Origin: Streptomyces canus
GTDB taxonomy: Bacteria; Actinomycetota; Actinomycetes; Streptomycetales; Streptomycetaceae
Direction of reading: 5' to 3'
Assembly: GCF_030816965.1 (NCBI RefSeq)
Contig: NZ_JAUSYQ010000002.1
Coordinates: 5,491,501 to 5,555,500, forward strand
DNA length: 64,000 nt
The notes beneath the pieces are model-generated. The model worked only from the letters and a program-made list of their open reading frames with translations. It had not been told where the DNA came from and did no database searches. Below are positions 34,456 to 44,046 of this stretch, in pieces (the first letter of the stretch is position 1; each line of letters starts with the position of its first letter). A program made the position numbers and the translations under genes.

Positions 34456-35818
34456 GGTGGTCGGCGTGAGGGATTCGGGGGTCCAGCAGGTGGTCGTGGG
34501 GCGTCTTCTGCGCTGGCTGCGAGTGCTGCGCGCCGACCTGTGCACGCTCCGGGTCGATCCGCTGCCCCCGTCCGTGTGGCTCCGCTGGTTGCCGCACGGT
34601 GTGCTGTGCATGGTGGCCTTCGGGGTCACGGTCGGCGCCGTGGCGCAACTCTCGGACAACGGCGGGGTGGGGCTCACACTCGCCTTCGCGATCGGTCTCG
34701 CACAGGGTGCCGCCGTCGTGTTCGCGCTGTGGCGGCCGGTCCCGGCGTGGTGGATCTCGACCGTGGCCATGGTGGTCGGTGCCATGGAGGTCCGCCGACA
34801 GCTGCTGGCCGGCGGCGCCCACGACTTCACCTGGCCCTGGAGCTCCGCCGGACTCATCGGGCACATGGCCGTGCTGCTGCTGCTCGCCCTGCGGGTGCCC
34901 ACGCGCGTGGCTGTCGAGGCACTGGCGGTGACCCTGCTTCTCACGTACCTCATCGAGGGCGTGCTGGGTGCGGCCGACTTCCAGCCCACCGGAGTGCTCG
35001 CAGTCACCCTGTTCACGGTGGTGGTAGTGCTCGGCACCGCCCTGCGCGGCCGCCGAGAGGCCAGCACGGCGCTCGTCGAGCAGACCACCCTCACCGCGGA
35101 GGAGCGGGCCCGCCGCACCCTGCTCGAGGAGCGCAGCCGTATCGCGCGCGAACTGCACGACGTCGTCGCCCACCACATGTCCGTCATCTCGATCCAGGCA
35201 CAGGTCGCCCCGCACCTCGTCGAGAACCCGTCGGAAGAGCTCCGGGAGAACCTCGACGGCATCCGGCAGAACGCGCTGGAGGCGCTGACCGAACTGCGCC
35301 GGGTCCTGGGCGTGCTGCGGGCCGAGCACCCCGAGACGCCGGAGCGGCCCGCAGACCCCGCCACCGGCACCGCGCCGCACGCCCCGCAGCCCACCCTCGA
35401 CCGGCTCGACGCGCTGGTGGAGAACACCCGGGCGGCCGGAACGGCCGTCGAGGTCGACGTGCGGGGTGCCCGGCGGCCGCTGCCGCCCGGCGTGGACCTG
35501 TCGGCGTACCGGATCGTGCAGGAGGCGCTGAGCAACGTCCTGCGACACGCGCCCGGCGCGACCGCCTCCGTCGCGCTCGTCCACTATGTGCACGGCGTGG
35601 ACGTGCGGGTCGTCAACTCACGGCCCACCCGCAGCGTGCCGTCCTCCCCGGGCGCGGGGCACGGCCTGCTCGGCATGCGGGAGCGGGCCGCGATGCTCGG
35701 CGGCACCCTGCGCGCCGGACCCCGGCCCGACGGCGGCTACGAGGTGGCCGCGTATCTTCCGACGGCACCCCCGGGCGCGCCCGACCACGTCACCGACCCG
35801 AAGGACACCACCGCATGA
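34448..35818 (+). CDS. DesK-type sensor histidine kinase
   Basis: A 456-residue kinase. Five or six membrane helices fill residues 30-205. A HisKA_3 domain has RIARELHDVVAHHMSVISIQAQ (phospho-acceptor His), and the HATPase has QEALSNVLRHAPGA and GHGLLGMRERAAMLGG. GTG 34448 is chosen because GAAGGAGG lies 5 nt upstream and it overlaps the previous stop. It overlaps its response regulator by 4 nt. Confidence 0.92.
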   Translation: MPRVVGVRDSGVQQVVVGRLLRWLRVLRADLCTLRVDPLPPSVWLRWLPHGVLCMVAFGVTVGAVAQLSDNGGVGLTLAFAIGLAQGAAVVFALWRPVPAWWISTVAMVVGAMEVRRQLLAGGAHDFTWPWSSAGLIGHMAVLLLLALRVPTRVAVEALAVTLLLTYLIEGVLGAADFQPTGVLAVTLFTVVVVLGTALRGRREASTALVEQTTLTAEERARRTLLEERSRIARELHDVVAHHMSVISIQAQVAPHLVENPSEELRENLDGIRQNALEALTELRRVLGVLRAEHPETPERPADPATGTAPHAPQPTLDRLDALVENTRAAGTAVEVDVRGARRPLPPGVDLSAYRIVQEALSNVLRHAPGATASVALVHYVHGVDVRVVNSRPTRSVPSSPGAGHGLLGMRERAAMLGGTLRAGPRPDGGYEVAAYLPTAPPGAPDHVTDPKDTTA

Positions 35819-36498
35819 CGAGCGGCACAAGCAGCCCCATCCGCGTACTCATCGCCGACGACCAGCAGATGGTCCGGCAGGGCTTCAGCGTGCTGCTGGG
35901 CGCCCAGCCCGGCATCGAGGTGGTCGGGCAGGCGGTCGACGGACTGGACGCCATCGCCAAGGTCGACGAACTCGTCCCGGACGTCGTCCTGATGGACATC
36001 CGCATGCCTGAGCTGGGCGGCATCGAGGCCACCCGCCGCATCACGGGTGAGCGCCCGGAGATCCGGGTCCTGGTGCTGACCACGTTCGACCTCGACGAGT
36101 ACGTCTACGAGGCGCTGCGGGCCGGTGCCTCCGGGTTCCTGCTGAAGGACGCCTCCGCGGAGCAGCTCGCCGAGGCCGTGCGGGTGGTGGCGGCCGGGGA
36201 CGCGCTGCTCGCGCCCGGCATCACCCGGCGGCTGATCGCCGAGTTCTCCCGTCTCGACAACCGGCCCCGTGCCCCGCTCAAGAGGCGGGTCGGCGAGCTG
36301 ACCGAGCGGGAGACGGAGGTCCTCGCGCTGATCGCGCAGGGCCTGTCGAACGCGGAGATCGCCGAGCGGCTGGTCGTGGCCGAGCAGACGGTGAAGACCC
36401 ACGTGGGCCGCATCCTGGTGAAGCTGGGACTCAGGGACCGTACGCAGGCGGCGGTGTTCGCGTACGAGTCGGGGCTGGTGCGGCCGTCGGGTTACTGA
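35815..36498 (+). CDS. NarL/LuxR-family response regulator
   Basis: A 227-residue regulator. The receiver has IADDQQMVRQGF, the phospho-acceptor Asp in VVLMDIRMPELGG and the switch Lys in GFLLKDAS. The LuxR-type HTH is LTERETEVLALIAQGLSNAEI ... VKTHVGRILVKLGLRDR. It is the cognate partner of the upstream kinase and, being closely similar to the regulator at 37971-38636, may bind the same operators. Confidence 0.94.
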   Translation: MTSGTSSPIRVLIADDQQMVRQGFSVLLGAQPGIEVVGQAVDGLDAIAKVDELVPDVVLMDIRMPELGGIEATRRITGERPEIRVLVLTTFDLDEYVYEALRAGASGFLLKDASAEQLAEAVRVVAAGDALLAPGITRRLIAEFSRLDNRPRAPLKRRVGELTERETEVLALIAQGLSNAEIAERLVVAEQTVKTHVGRILVKLGLRDRTQAAVFAYESGLVRPSGY

Positions 36499-36510
36499 TC
36501 AGCCGCCCTC

Positions 36511-36539
36511 CGGTACCCGTAGTACCTGAGAGGGATGCC
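36511..36539. promoter_or_regulatory. Operator-like motif with GGTAC-CCGTA-GTACC symmetry
   Basis: TACCCGTAGTACCTGAGAG repeats the motif at 32070. Here it is a perfect inverted repeat of 5-bp arms around CCGTA. It lies 60-85 nt before the second kinase gene, the right position for activation by a NarL-type dimer. Confidence 0.6.
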
Positions 36540-36597
36540 GAAGGACCCGTCTCGCTGGTGACGACGGGGACCCCCGCCCCCGCCTACCGTTCTGAAC

Positions 36598-37974
36598 GTG
36601 ACCGATACGACCGAGACGCACATGACACCTCCGCACGGCGGCAGCGGCGGGTACGACGCGTACAAGTTCCGCAGCCCGGAGTTCAGAGCCGCCGTGGACG
36701 CCCTGCGTGGCCTGCGGCACGACCTGATCAGTGACGCCTTCGCCTATCGCCCGCTGCCTCCCCGGAGTGCCGGCAAGGGGCTCTCCCGACTGCTGACCGG
36801 GCGGCTGCGGGAGTACGCGGTCTGGACACCACACGCGGTGATCACCGCGGCCGGCCTGATCGCGATGCTCATCGGCTCGGACAACAGCGGCCGCGGCGCG
36901 GCCACCAATCTCTTCGTCGGCGTGCTCGCCCTGGTCCCGATCCTGCTGACCATGGTGCGGCCGATCATGGCCTTCTGGCTGTCGTTGGCCGCGACCGCGA
37001 TCGCCTATCCGATGGCTTTCGTCAACTCCTGGCAGCAGGGCTGGCCATGGCTACCGGGCAGCTTCGCCTGCCACCTCGTCGTGCTCACCGTGGTGGCCCT
37101 GCGCACCAGGCCGCGCACCGCCGCGTGGATGTGGCTGCTGACCGGGGCCTACGGCCTGATATGGCAGGCAGCCCTCGGCGGCAGTCACTACTACCGCTCC
37201 AACACCGTGGAGCTGCTGTTCATCTCAGCGCTGTCCATGCTCGTCGTGAGCGTCTGGCACATACGCCGGAGCGCCGAGCAGACGGTGACCGCCCAGCAGA
37301 CGGTGACCGAGCACGAACGCTCCCGCCGCACGCTGCTCGAGGAACGCACGACCATCGCCCGCGAGCTGCACGACGTGGTCGCCCACCACATGTCGGTCGT
37401 CGCCATCCAGGCGGAGGCCGCGCCCTACCGGGTGGAGAACCCGCCCCCGGAGCTGGAGAAGGCGTTCGCCACCATCCGGGAGAACGCGGTGGCGGCCCTG
37501 ACCGAGCTGCGCCGGGTCCTCGGAGTGGTCCGCGCCGAGGACTACGAAGCACCGGACGCCCCGCAGCCCACCCTCGCCGACCTCGACGGGCTGATCGACA
37601 ATGTGCGGGAGGCGGGCCTGAGCGTCGACAAGGCGGTCACCGGAGCGGTGCGCGAACTCCCGCAGGGCGTCGAGCTGTCGGCGTACCGGATCGTCCAGGA
37701 GGCACTGAGCAACACCCTGCGCCACGCCCCCGGGGCGAGCGCACGGGTCGAGATCGGATACGTCCTCGGTGGCCTGGGCCTGCGCATAGTCAACGGCCCG
37801 CGGCCCGAGCTGTCGCTGCTGAAGCCCTCGTCCGGAGCGGGCCACGGCATCACCGGCATGCGGGAGCGGGTCTCCATGCTGAACGGCGAGATGACGGCGG
37901 GTGCCACGGACGAGGGAGGGTACGAGGTGGCGGTGTTCCTCCCGGTGCCGCTCAGGGGCGAGGGTGAGGCATGA
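36598..37974 (+). CDS. DesK-type sensor histidine kinase
   Basis: A 458-residue paralogue of the kinase at 34448. An N-terminal ~75-residue cytoplasmic region is followed by five or six membrane helices (75-215), a coiled coil (SAEQTVTAQQTVTEHERSRR), HisKA_3 with TIARELHDVVAHHMSVVAIQ, and HATPase with QEALSNTLRHAPGA and GHGITGMRERVSML. The GTG at 36598 has little leader. Its stop overlaps the regulator ATG. Confidence 0.92.
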   Translation: MTDTTETHMTPPHGGSGGYDAYKFRSPEFRAAVDALRGLRHDLISDAFAYRPLPPRSAGKGLSRLLTGRLREYAVWTPHAVITAAGLIAMLIGSDNSGRGAATNLFVGVLALVPILLTMVRPIMAFWLSLAATAIAYPMAFVNSWQQGWPWLPGSFACHLVVLTVVALRTRPRTAAWMWLLTGAYGLIWQAALGGSHYYRSNTVELLFISALSMLVVSVWHIRRSAEQTVTAQQTVTEHERSRRTLLEERTTIARELHDVVAHHMSVVAIQAEAAPYRVENPPPELEKAFATIRENAVAALTELRRVLGVVRAEDYEAPDAPQPTLADLDGLIDNVREAGLSVDKAVTGAVRELPQGVELSAYRIVQEALSNTLRHAPGASARVEIGYVLGGLGLRIVNGPRPELSLLKPSSGAGHGITGMRERVSMLNGEMTAGATDEGGYEVAVFLPVPLRGEGEA

Positions 37975-38636
37975 CGATCCGTGTCCTGGTCGCGGACGAC
38001 CAGATGATGGTCCGCGAGGGCTTCTCGGTGCTGCTCAACGCGATGCCGGGCATCGAGGTGGTCGGCGAGGCCGTCAACGGCCGCGAGGCGGTCGACCGGG
38101 TCCGTGAACTCGCCCCCGACGTGGTCCTGATGGACATCCGGATGCCGGAGCTGAACGGCATCGAGGCGACCAGGGAGATCGTCGCGGCCGACGGCACGGC
38201 GAAGGTCCTGGTCCTGACGACCTTCGACCTCGACGAGTACGTCTACCAGGCCCTGCGCGCGGGAGCCTCGGGCTTCCTCCTCAAGGACGCCTCGGCCCGT
38301 CAACTCGCCGAGGGGGTGAGGGTGGTGGCCTCCGGCGAGGCACTCCTCGCACCCTCGGTCACCAGGCGCCTGATCACGGAGTTCTCCAAACTCTCCGAGT
38401 CCCCCCGCCTCATGACCTCGGCGCACTCGGCCTACGGCGACCTCACCGACCGCGAGACGGAGGTCCTGATCCTGATCGCGCAGGGCCTGTCGAACTCGGA
38501 GATGGCCGAGCGGCTGATGGTCGCCGAGTCGACGATCAAGACCCACGTCAGCCGCATCCTGGTGAAGCTGGGCCTCAGGGACCGTACGCAAGCGGCGGTG
38601 TTCGCGTACGAGGCGCGACTGGTGACGCCGAGGTAG
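37971..38636 (+). CDS. NarL/LuxR-family response regulator
   Basis: A 221-residue regulator with VADDQMMVREGFSVLLNAMPG, VVLMDIRMPELNG (Asp), GFLLKDASARQLAEG and HTH LTDRETEVLILIAQGLSNSEMAERL ... IKTHVSRILVKLGLRDRTQAAVFAYE. The recognition-helix region differs from its paralogue at only a few positions, so cross-binding is plausible. Confidence 0.94.
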   Translation: MTIRVLVADDQMMVREGFSVLLNAMPGIEVVGEAVNGREAVDRVRELAPDVVLMDIRMPELNGIEATREIVAADGTAKVLVLTTFDLDEYVYQALRAGASGFLLKDASARQLAEGVRVVASGEALLAPSVTRRLITEFSKLSESPRLMTSAHSAYGDLTDRETEVLILIAQGLSNSEMAERLMVAESTIKTHVSRILVKLGLRDRTQAAVFAYEARLVTPR

Positions 38637-38667
38637 GGCGGTGTGCGGCTCTCCTGGTGACGTGGTG

Positions 38668-39747
38668 TCAGTTCTCCAGGCGGACCGGCATCAGGATCGA
38701 GAAGCCGCCCTCGTCGTCGGGTCGGCGGATCGCGATCGGCGCCGTGGGGGCTGTGAGCTCCAGGACCAGCCGGTCCCGGGCTCCGGCGGCCAGGGCGTCC
38801 AGCAGGAACGCGCGGTTGACCGCGACCCGGTCCGACGCACCGCCGCCGTCGCCGTCACCTTCGGCGCAGACGGTCACCGTGCCGTCGTCTTCCACGCTGA
38901 GCACGCTGAGATCATGCGTTCCGGTCTCGTCGCTGCGGACGGGACCCGTCTCCAGGGCCTTCCGGAAGTCCGGGACCTCGACGAGGGCGCGGCGGTCACC
39001 GGTCTGGGGGAGGAGACGACGGTAGTCGGGGAAGTCGTGGTCGAGACACCGGCCGGCGGCCTGCCTGTCCCCGGCCTCCAGTGCCACGCGGTCACCGTCG
39101 AGCGAGAGCCGGACAGGTTCCCCGCCGTGCAACAGCGCCCGCATCGCGTCGGCGAGCGGGGTGGGCACGATGACCTGCACCCGGCTTCCGTCGTGCCCGG
39201 TGATGCCGGCCCGCGCGACAGCCATGCGGTATCGGTCGGTGGCCACGACCTGGAGGTTCTCGCCCTCGATGTCGAACAGGATCCCGCCGAGCATCGGCAG
39301 TTCCGGGTCGGTGCTCGCCGCGAAACGGACGGTGTCCAGTGCGGCCGCCAGCTCGGGCGCCGCGATGGTCAGCCGGACGGTGGCGACACGGAGCGAAGTC
39401 ATGAGGTTCTCCCGTTGATCGAGTAGGGCTCGGAGTGCGGAGAACTCGCTGCGGGCGTCCGACAGCCCCAGTTCCAGGCGGCGCAGGTGCGCCGTGAGCA
39501 GTTTCCGGACCAGATCGGTGTCCGTGCCGGACCAACTGGCCAGCACCAGCCGGATGTCCGCCAGCGGCATCCCGGCCCGGCGCACGCGGGCCAGCAGCCG
39601 GGCCTCTTCGAGTTGCCCGGGTCCGTACCAGCGATAACCGCTCACCGGATCCACCCAGGCGGGCACGAGCACACCGGCACGGTCGTAGAACCGCAGGGCG
39701 CTCACGCCCAGTCCGCTGTCGCGAGCCATCTCGCCAATACTGCGCAT
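38668..39747 (-). CDS. MerR regulator fused to a DNA-polymerase-III-beta (sliding clamp)-like domain
   Basis: A 359-residue two-part protein. Residues 1-75 are a MerR winged helix (MRSIGEMARDSGLGVSALRFYDRAGVL, VSGYRWYGPGQLEEARLLARVRRAGM), followed by a dimerisation helix to about 120. Residues 125-359 resemble the second and third domains of the beta clamp: VVATDRYRMAVARAG is the clamp signature, VIVPTPLADAMRALL and DFPDYRRLLP follow, and the end GFSILMPVRLEN mimics the clamp C terminus (LMPVRL). ATG 39747 has GGAG upstream; GTG 39759 is an alternative. I remember this architecture from other streptomycetes. No function is known to me; the clamp part may sense a ligand or act as a dimer ring. 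Confidence 0.88.
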   Translation of the reverse strand: MRSIGEMARDSGLGVSALRFYDRAGVLVPAWVDPVSGYRWYGPGQLEEARLLARVRRAGMPLADIRLVLASWSGTDTDLVRKLLTAHLRRLELGLSDARSEFSALRALLDQRENLMTSLRVATVRLTIAAPELAAALDTVRFAASTDPELPMLGGILFDIEGENLQVVATDRYRMAVARAGITGHDGSRVQVIVPTPLADAMRALLHGGEPVRLSLDGDRVALEAGDRQAAGRCLDHDFPDYRRLLPQTGDRRALVEVPDFRKALETGPVRSDETGTHDLSVLSVEDDGTVTVCAEGDGDGGGASDRVAVNRAFLLDALAAGARDRLVLELTAPTAPIAIRRPDDEGGFSILMPVRLEN

Positions 39748-39840
39748 GTCGTTCTCCACGCCCTGAACTTTGGGCCCTGCACAAGGTCGAGGGTCAACCC
39801 GTTCCGTGCGGACCGCCGGGCGAGGTGACAGCGGAGCTGT

Positions 39841-40130
39841 TCAGATGCCCGCGCCGTTGGTGGCCGGCAAGAGCTCAGCCAGTTCGGCATCGTCCGGACG
39901 GTGGACCGCCTTGGCCGCCTTGCGCAGAACGGCGCGGTCGGGTGGTTCAGCGGTTTCGGTGGCTCGGGTGGCGCGGGGTCCGCGTCCCACGCGCCGAGTC
40001 GGAGCGTTCCCGGCGGCGACCAGCGCACGCGTAGGGCGGCGGGGCCCGGGTTCTCGATGATGTACGTCGGTGGCCCGGTGCCCCGGTTGGACACCGGCCT
40101 TCGGGACGCTCCCACCGGAGTCGCGTTCAT
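39841..40130 (-). pseudogene. Possible frameshifted small gene of unknown family
   Basis: The minus frame from 40130 reads a protein-like segment (YIIENPGPAALRVRW, GTLRLGAWDADP). Near 39930 the quality passes to another minus frame that reads DRAVLRKAAKAVHRPDDAEL to a stop at 39841-39843. Two good halves in different frames suggest one broken gene. I do not recognise the family. Confidence 0.35.
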
Positions 40131-40163
40131 CGACGCGGAGGCTCAGCTGAAACAGCTTCGGAG

Positions 40164-40298
40164 TCGGGCCCCCGCACAGCCGTCCGCGACTCCAAGGCCC
40201 CCGCCCGGGCCACCCTCTCCTTTCCGGCCCCCGCCTTCACCGCCCTCATCGACCACCTGAAAGAACACCCCTGGTCAGAAGCACGCCTCCCGGGCTAG
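40164..40298 (+). pseudogene. DUF397-like C-terminal fragment
   Basis: This frame reads VRDSKAPARATLSFPAPAF and then TALIDHLKEHPWSEARLPG to a TAG. DUF397 proteins end with VRDSK-P-x(4)-L-x-F-x(6)-F. The N-terminal half (W-x-x-S-x-x-S) is absent, so it is a remnant. Intact DUF397 genes usually accompany XRE regulators; none is here. Confidence 0.4.
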
Positions 40299-40307
40299 CG
40301 TCCCCGC

Positions 40308-41522
40308 ATGGCAGCCTTCGATCCCTGGGACCCGGCGTTTCTCGCCGACCCGTACCCCGCCTACGCCGAGCTCCGCGCCAACGGCCGTGTGCAGTACTAC
40401 GAGCCCACGAACCAGTGGCTCGTCCCGCACCACGCCGACGTCTCCGCGCTGCTCAGGGACCGCAGGCTCGGGCGGACGTACCAGCACCGGTTCACGCACG
40501 AGGACTTCGGACGGTCCGCGCCGCCCGCCGCGCACGAGCCGTTCCACACGCTCAACGACCACGGGATGCTCGACCTGGAGCCCCCGGACCACACCCGGAT
40601 CCGGCGCCTGGTGTCGAAGGCGTTCACGCCGCGCACAGTCGAGCAGCTGAGGCCGTATGTGACCAAGCTGGCCGGTGAGCTGGTGGACCGGCTCGTCGCG
40701 GAGGGTGGCGGTGATCTGCTCACCGATGTCGCCGAGCCGCTTCCCGTCGCCGTGATCGCCGAGATGCTGGGGATCCCCGAGCCGGACCGGGCGCCACTGC
40801 GGCCCTGGTCGGCGGACATCTGCGGGATGTACGAGCTGAACCCGCCGGCGGATGTGGCGGCGAGGGCGGTACGGGCGTCGGTCGAGTTCTCCGACTACCT
40901 CCGCGACCTGATCGCCGAGCGCCGCAAGAACCCCGGCGACGACCTCATCTCCGGGCTCATCGCCGCGCACGACGAGGGTGACCGGCTCACCGAGCAGGAG
41001 ATGATCTCCACCTGCGTCCTGCTGCTCAACGCGGGCCACGAGGCCACCGTGAACGCCACGGTCAACGGCTGGTACGCCCTGTTCCGGAACCCGGAACAGT
41101 TGGCCGCCCTGCGCGCGGACCACTCCCTCGTCCCGCGAGCCGTCGAAGAGCTCATGCGCTACGACACCCCCCTCCAGCTCTTCGAACGCTGGGTCCTGGA
41201 CGAGATCGAGGTCGACGGGACGACGATCCCGAGGGGTGCCGAGATCGCTCTGCTCTTTGGTTCCGCCAACCACGACCCGGCCACATTCCCGAACCCGGAG
41301 CGCCTCGACCTCACCCGCACCGACAACCCGCACATCTCCTTCAGCGCCGGCATCCACTACTGCATCGGCGCCCCCCTGGCCCGTATCGAACTGGCGGCCT
41401 CCATGACGGCCGTACTGGAGAAGGCCCCGACGCTCGCCCTGGCGGCGGACCCGGAGCGGAAGCCGAACTTCGTGATCCGGGGGCTGGAGGGGCTGCGCGT
41501 CCACATCGCCCAGGGGGAGTGA
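40308..41522 (+). CDS. Cytochrome P450 (CYP107-like)
   Basis: A 404-residue soluble P450. The heme loop is FSAGIHYCIGAPLARIEL, the oxygen-activation helix is LLNAGHEATVNATVN (AGxE-T), the ExxR motif is EELMRYDTPLQLFER and MLDLEPPDHTRIRRLVSKAFTPR is the helix C region. It resembles CYP107-type hydroxylases of macrolide or steroid-like substrates; the natural substrate is unknown. No ferredoxin gene lies beside it. Though near the cluster in the window, it is in a core-like position, so a link to the polyketide is doubtful. Confidence 0.94.
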   Translation: MAAFDPWDPAFLADPYPAYAELRANGRVQYYEPTNQWLVPHHADVSALLRDRRLGRTYQHRFTHEDFGRSAPPAAHEPFHTLNDHGMLDLEPPDHTRIRRLVSKAFTPRTVEQLRPYVTKLAGELVDRLVAEGGGDLLTDVAEPLPVAVIAEMLGIPEPDRAPLRPWSADICGMYELNPPADVAARAVRASVEFSDYLRDLIAERRKNPGDDLISGLIAAHDEGDRLTEQEMISTCVLLLNAGHEATVNATVNGWYALFRNPEQLAALRADHSLVPRAVEELMRYDTPLQLFERWVLDEIEVDGTTIPRGAEIALLFGSANHDPATFPNPERLDLTRTDNPHISFSAGIHYCIGAPLARIELAASMTAVLEKAPTLALAADPERKPNFVIRGLEGLRVHIAQGE

Positions 41523-41686
41523 CCGCACGGGGCCGGGAGGTACGTGCACGGACGCAACGACCGTTACTCAGGCTTCAGTTGAGTACGCGTGCTCATACCC
41601 GGCGCTCGCCGCGCGGCCAGTATGGAAGCACGGCGCCGCCGAGAGCGCCGGTGGGATCCAGCTGAGCCTTGCAGGGAGAATTTCTC

Positions 41687-42139
41687 ATGTCGCGTCGCAT
41701 CGTTGTGTCCGTCGCTGCCGGTGTCGTCGTCCTCGGAGGTGCCGGTGCCTTCGCCCTCGCCTACGCCGGGGACCAGTCGCCGGGGCTGACGCACAGCATG
41801 GCCCGCTACACCGCTCCCGCCGCCGACCGCGACGGCTCGTTGACCTTCACCACTGACGTCACGGCGTCCTCCGATGTCAAGAGCGTGAAGGTGCTGGCCT
41901 GGCCGGCGAACTCGTCCTTCGCGAAGAAGGGGCTGACGGCCAAGGACATGGCCGCCGTGGAGTCGGCCGTCTGCAAGCCCTCGGGCGGGGAGAGCGAGCG
42001 GTGTACCTACAAGGTCGCCGTCACCCGCGCCGATGCCGAAGGCTCCCCGAAGGGTCAGTGGCACGTGGCCGTCCTGGTCACCACCAAGGACGGCGACACG
42101 ACCCTGGACACCAAGGCGGCCGACTTCACGGTGGCCTGA
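41687..42139 (+). CDS. Exported protein of the DUF5707 type
   Basis: A 150-residue protein with a signal or anchor segment (MSRRIVVSVAAGVVVLGGAGAFALAYA). The mature part is a single beta-rich domain (LTFTTDVTASSDVKSVKVLAWP, CKPSGGESERCTYKVAVTRAD with two Cys that could pair, GQWHVAVLVTTKDGDTTLDTKAADFTV). I connect it with DUF5707 from memory, with moderate certainty. AGGGAGAA precedes ATG 41687. Confidence 0.75.
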   Translation: MSRRIVVSVAAGVVVLGGAGAFALAYAGDQSPGLTHSMARYTAPAADRDGSLTFTTDVTASSDVKSVKVLAWPANSSFAKKGLTAKDMAAVESAVCKPSGGESERCTYKVAVTRADAEGSPKGQWHVAVLVTTKDGDTTLDTKAADFTVA

Positions 42140-42186
42140 TCCGGAGGTGATCCGGCCCAGTGCCCCGGACGCACAGGGCCGCCCGC

Positions 42187-42444
42187 TCAATCCGGCCGAG
42201 GCCGGCGGCGGCCCACCAGCCGTACCAGCAGAGTGAGGACCAGGAGCGGCAGAAAGGCTCCCCCCACCACCACGAACGGCAGCTCCGTGAACAGGACCGT
42301 CACGTCCATGCCCTCGTTCTCGAAGCCGCCGCCCAGGTGGCGTCGGGTACGGGGCATGGACAGCCACAGCAGGGGGGCCGCGGTCGCCCCCGCCGCCGAC
42401 AGCGCACAGCCCCCGCAGGTCACTGCGTCCCCATGCCGTTTCAT
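42187..42444 (-). CDS. Small membrane protein downstream of the ABC exporter
   Basis: An 85-residue ORF with a weak hydrophobic segment (12-29) and a strong membrane helix (about 50-75, VLFTELPFVVVGGAFLPLLVLTLLVRLV) ending in a basic tail. It starts 34 nt after the permease stop on the same strand and may be a third operon member. No family recognised. Confidence 0.5.
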   Translation of the reverse strand: MKRHGDAVTCGGCALSAAGATAAPLLWLSMPRTRRHLGGGFENEGMDVTVLFTELPFVVVGGAFLPLLVLTLLVRLVGRRRPRPD

Positions 42445-42477
42445 GCCTGAAGGGACGTGCGTGCCCCGGCCTGCGGT

Positions 42478-44046
42478 TCAGGTCGTCAGGTCTCGTCGTC
42501 GCAGCCCCGCAAGGCCCGCCGCCACCAGCACCCCCGCGAGCCCGAGCAGGACCAGCACCGGCCCCCACTCCATTTCCCCGCCCGGCAGCTTCGGCAGGTG
42601 ACCGAAGGGAGACAGGTCCAGGACCGTCCGCGGGACGTCGAGGGCCGGGCCGACCCAGCCGATCAGCAGCACCGCCCCGGCGACTCCCCAGGCCAGCGGA
42701 GCGACGCGCGGGGCCAGGCCGTACAGCAGGACCGCCAGTCCGCCGACCACCCACACCGCGGCCACCTGCACCAGGCACGCGCCCAGGACGGGGCCGACCT
42801 CCTTGCCGTAGCCCACGGCGAAGCCGAGACCCGCGAGCAGCATGATGAGCGCCGCGCCTCCGAAGGCGATCACCAGGTGGCCCGAGGCCCACCGCAGGCG
42901 GCCCACCGCGTTCGCCAGGACCGGTTCCGCCCGCATCGACGTCTCCTCACCGTGCAGCCGCAGTACCGACGCGACGACGTACAGCGCGGCCACCAGCCCC
43001 AGCATCCCGGTCATCGAGGCGAGGAAGGCGTCCGTGATCCCGGACTGTCCGCCCATCCGCTCGAAGATCTCGCGGGCCTTCTCGTTGTCGCCCACCAGGT
43101 CGGCCACGCCGTCCGTCAGACCGCCGTAGACCACCCCGGCCAGGAAGAAGCCGATCGACCAGCCGAGCACGGCGCCCCGCTGCAGCCGCCACGCCAGGGC
43201 GCCCGCCGTGCCCAGGCGGCCGACAGGGGGTCCCGGGCGCGTCGGTACGAAGCTCATGCCCACGTCCCTGCGGCCGGCCAGTACGTAGGCCAGCGCGCCC
43301 TGGGCCGCCACCGCCGCCGCGAACAGCGCCAGCACCCACCAGCGTTCGCCGGCGAAAGGGCGCAACTGCGACAGCCACCCGAGCGGCGACAGCCAGGTCA
43401 GGACGGACGACCCGTCGGTGGACACCGAGTCCCCTGACGCCCTCAGTACGAAGGCCACGCCCAGCACGCCCGCCGTCAGGCCCCGCGCCAGCCGCGCGCT
43501 CTCCGTCAGCTGCGCGACGATCGCGGCCATCGTGGCGAAGAGCATGCCCACGGCGGCCAGCCCCAGGCCGAACGCCAGAGCGCCCGCCACTCCCTGGCCC
43601 GCCAGACCCGCCGTCACCAGAAGTGCCAGCACACCGCTCGCCACCGCCGCCGCCAGCAGCGCGGCCGTCAGTGAGGCGCGGCGGCCCACCACGCCGGAGG
43701 CGATCAGTTCCTGCCGGCCGGACTCCTCCTCGTCACGGGTGTGGCGTACGACGACCAGGAGACCGGTGACGGCGGCGAGCGCCCCCGCGTAGACGCCGAC
43801 GCGCCAGGCGGTGAGGGCGCCGAGGGAGTCGTCGAAGGCGGGGCCGATCAGCGCGCGGAAGGAGGAGTTGGTGGCCACCTGGTGCAGCAGGTCGGCGCGC
43901 TCGGCCCCGGTGCCGTACAGGCCCTTGAGGGTGTTCGGCATGGACAGGACCATCAGGGTGTTCACCGCCACCCACACCGGGATCATCAGCCGGTCGCGGC
44001 GCAGGTTGAAGCGGAACAGGACGCCCGTGCCGGCGAGGGAGGTCAT
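42478..44046 (-). CDS. ABC-2 type exporter permease
   Basis: A 522-residue protein with about twelve membrane segments in two similar halves. [19 protein letters not shown] at the start and [27 protein letters not shown] at about 280 are the paired half-starts of the exporter family that includes tetronasin-type polyether exporters. It forms the channel for the ATPase encoded upstream; the ATG overlaps its stop by 4 nt. Confidence 0.9.
   Translation of the reverse strand: MTSLAGTGVLFRFNLRRDRLMIPVWVAVNTLMVLSMPNTLKGLYGTGAERADLLHQVATNSSFRALIGPAFDDSLGALTAWRVGVYAGALAAVTGLLVVVRHTRDEEESGRQELIASGVVGRRASLTAALLAAAVASGVLALLVTAGLAGQGVAGALAFGLGLAAVGMLFATMAAIVAQLTESARLARGLTAGVLGVAFVLRASGDSVSTDGSSVLTWLSPLGWLSQLRPFAGERWWVLALFAAAVAAQGALAYVLAGRRDVGMSFVPTRPGPPVGRLGTAGALAWRLQRGAVLGWSIGFFLAGVVYGGLTDGVADLVGDNEKAREIFERMGGQSGITDAFLASMTGMLGLVAALYVVASVLRLHGEETSMRAEPVLANAVGRLRWASGHLVIAFGGAALIMLLAGLGFAVGYGKEVGPVLGACLVQVAAVWVVGGLAVLLYGLAPRVAPLAWGVAGAVLLIGWVGPALDVPRTVLDLSPFGHLPKLPGGEMEWGPVLVLLGLAGVLVAAGLAGLRRRDLTT

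Larger units (their letters stand above)
39748..40307. other. 560-nt interval with decayed reading frames
   Basis: No intact gene. Two protein-like remnants are described separately (39841-40130 minus, 40164-40298 plus). The 9-nt gap between the second remnant and the P450 ATG leaves the P450 promoter inside this decayed stretch. Confidence 0.6.

Noticed and set aside
40308-41522. P450 as a tailoring enzyme of the polyketide cluster
   Set aside because: It lies 24 kb away among core-type genes, in an order I remember from strains without this cluster.
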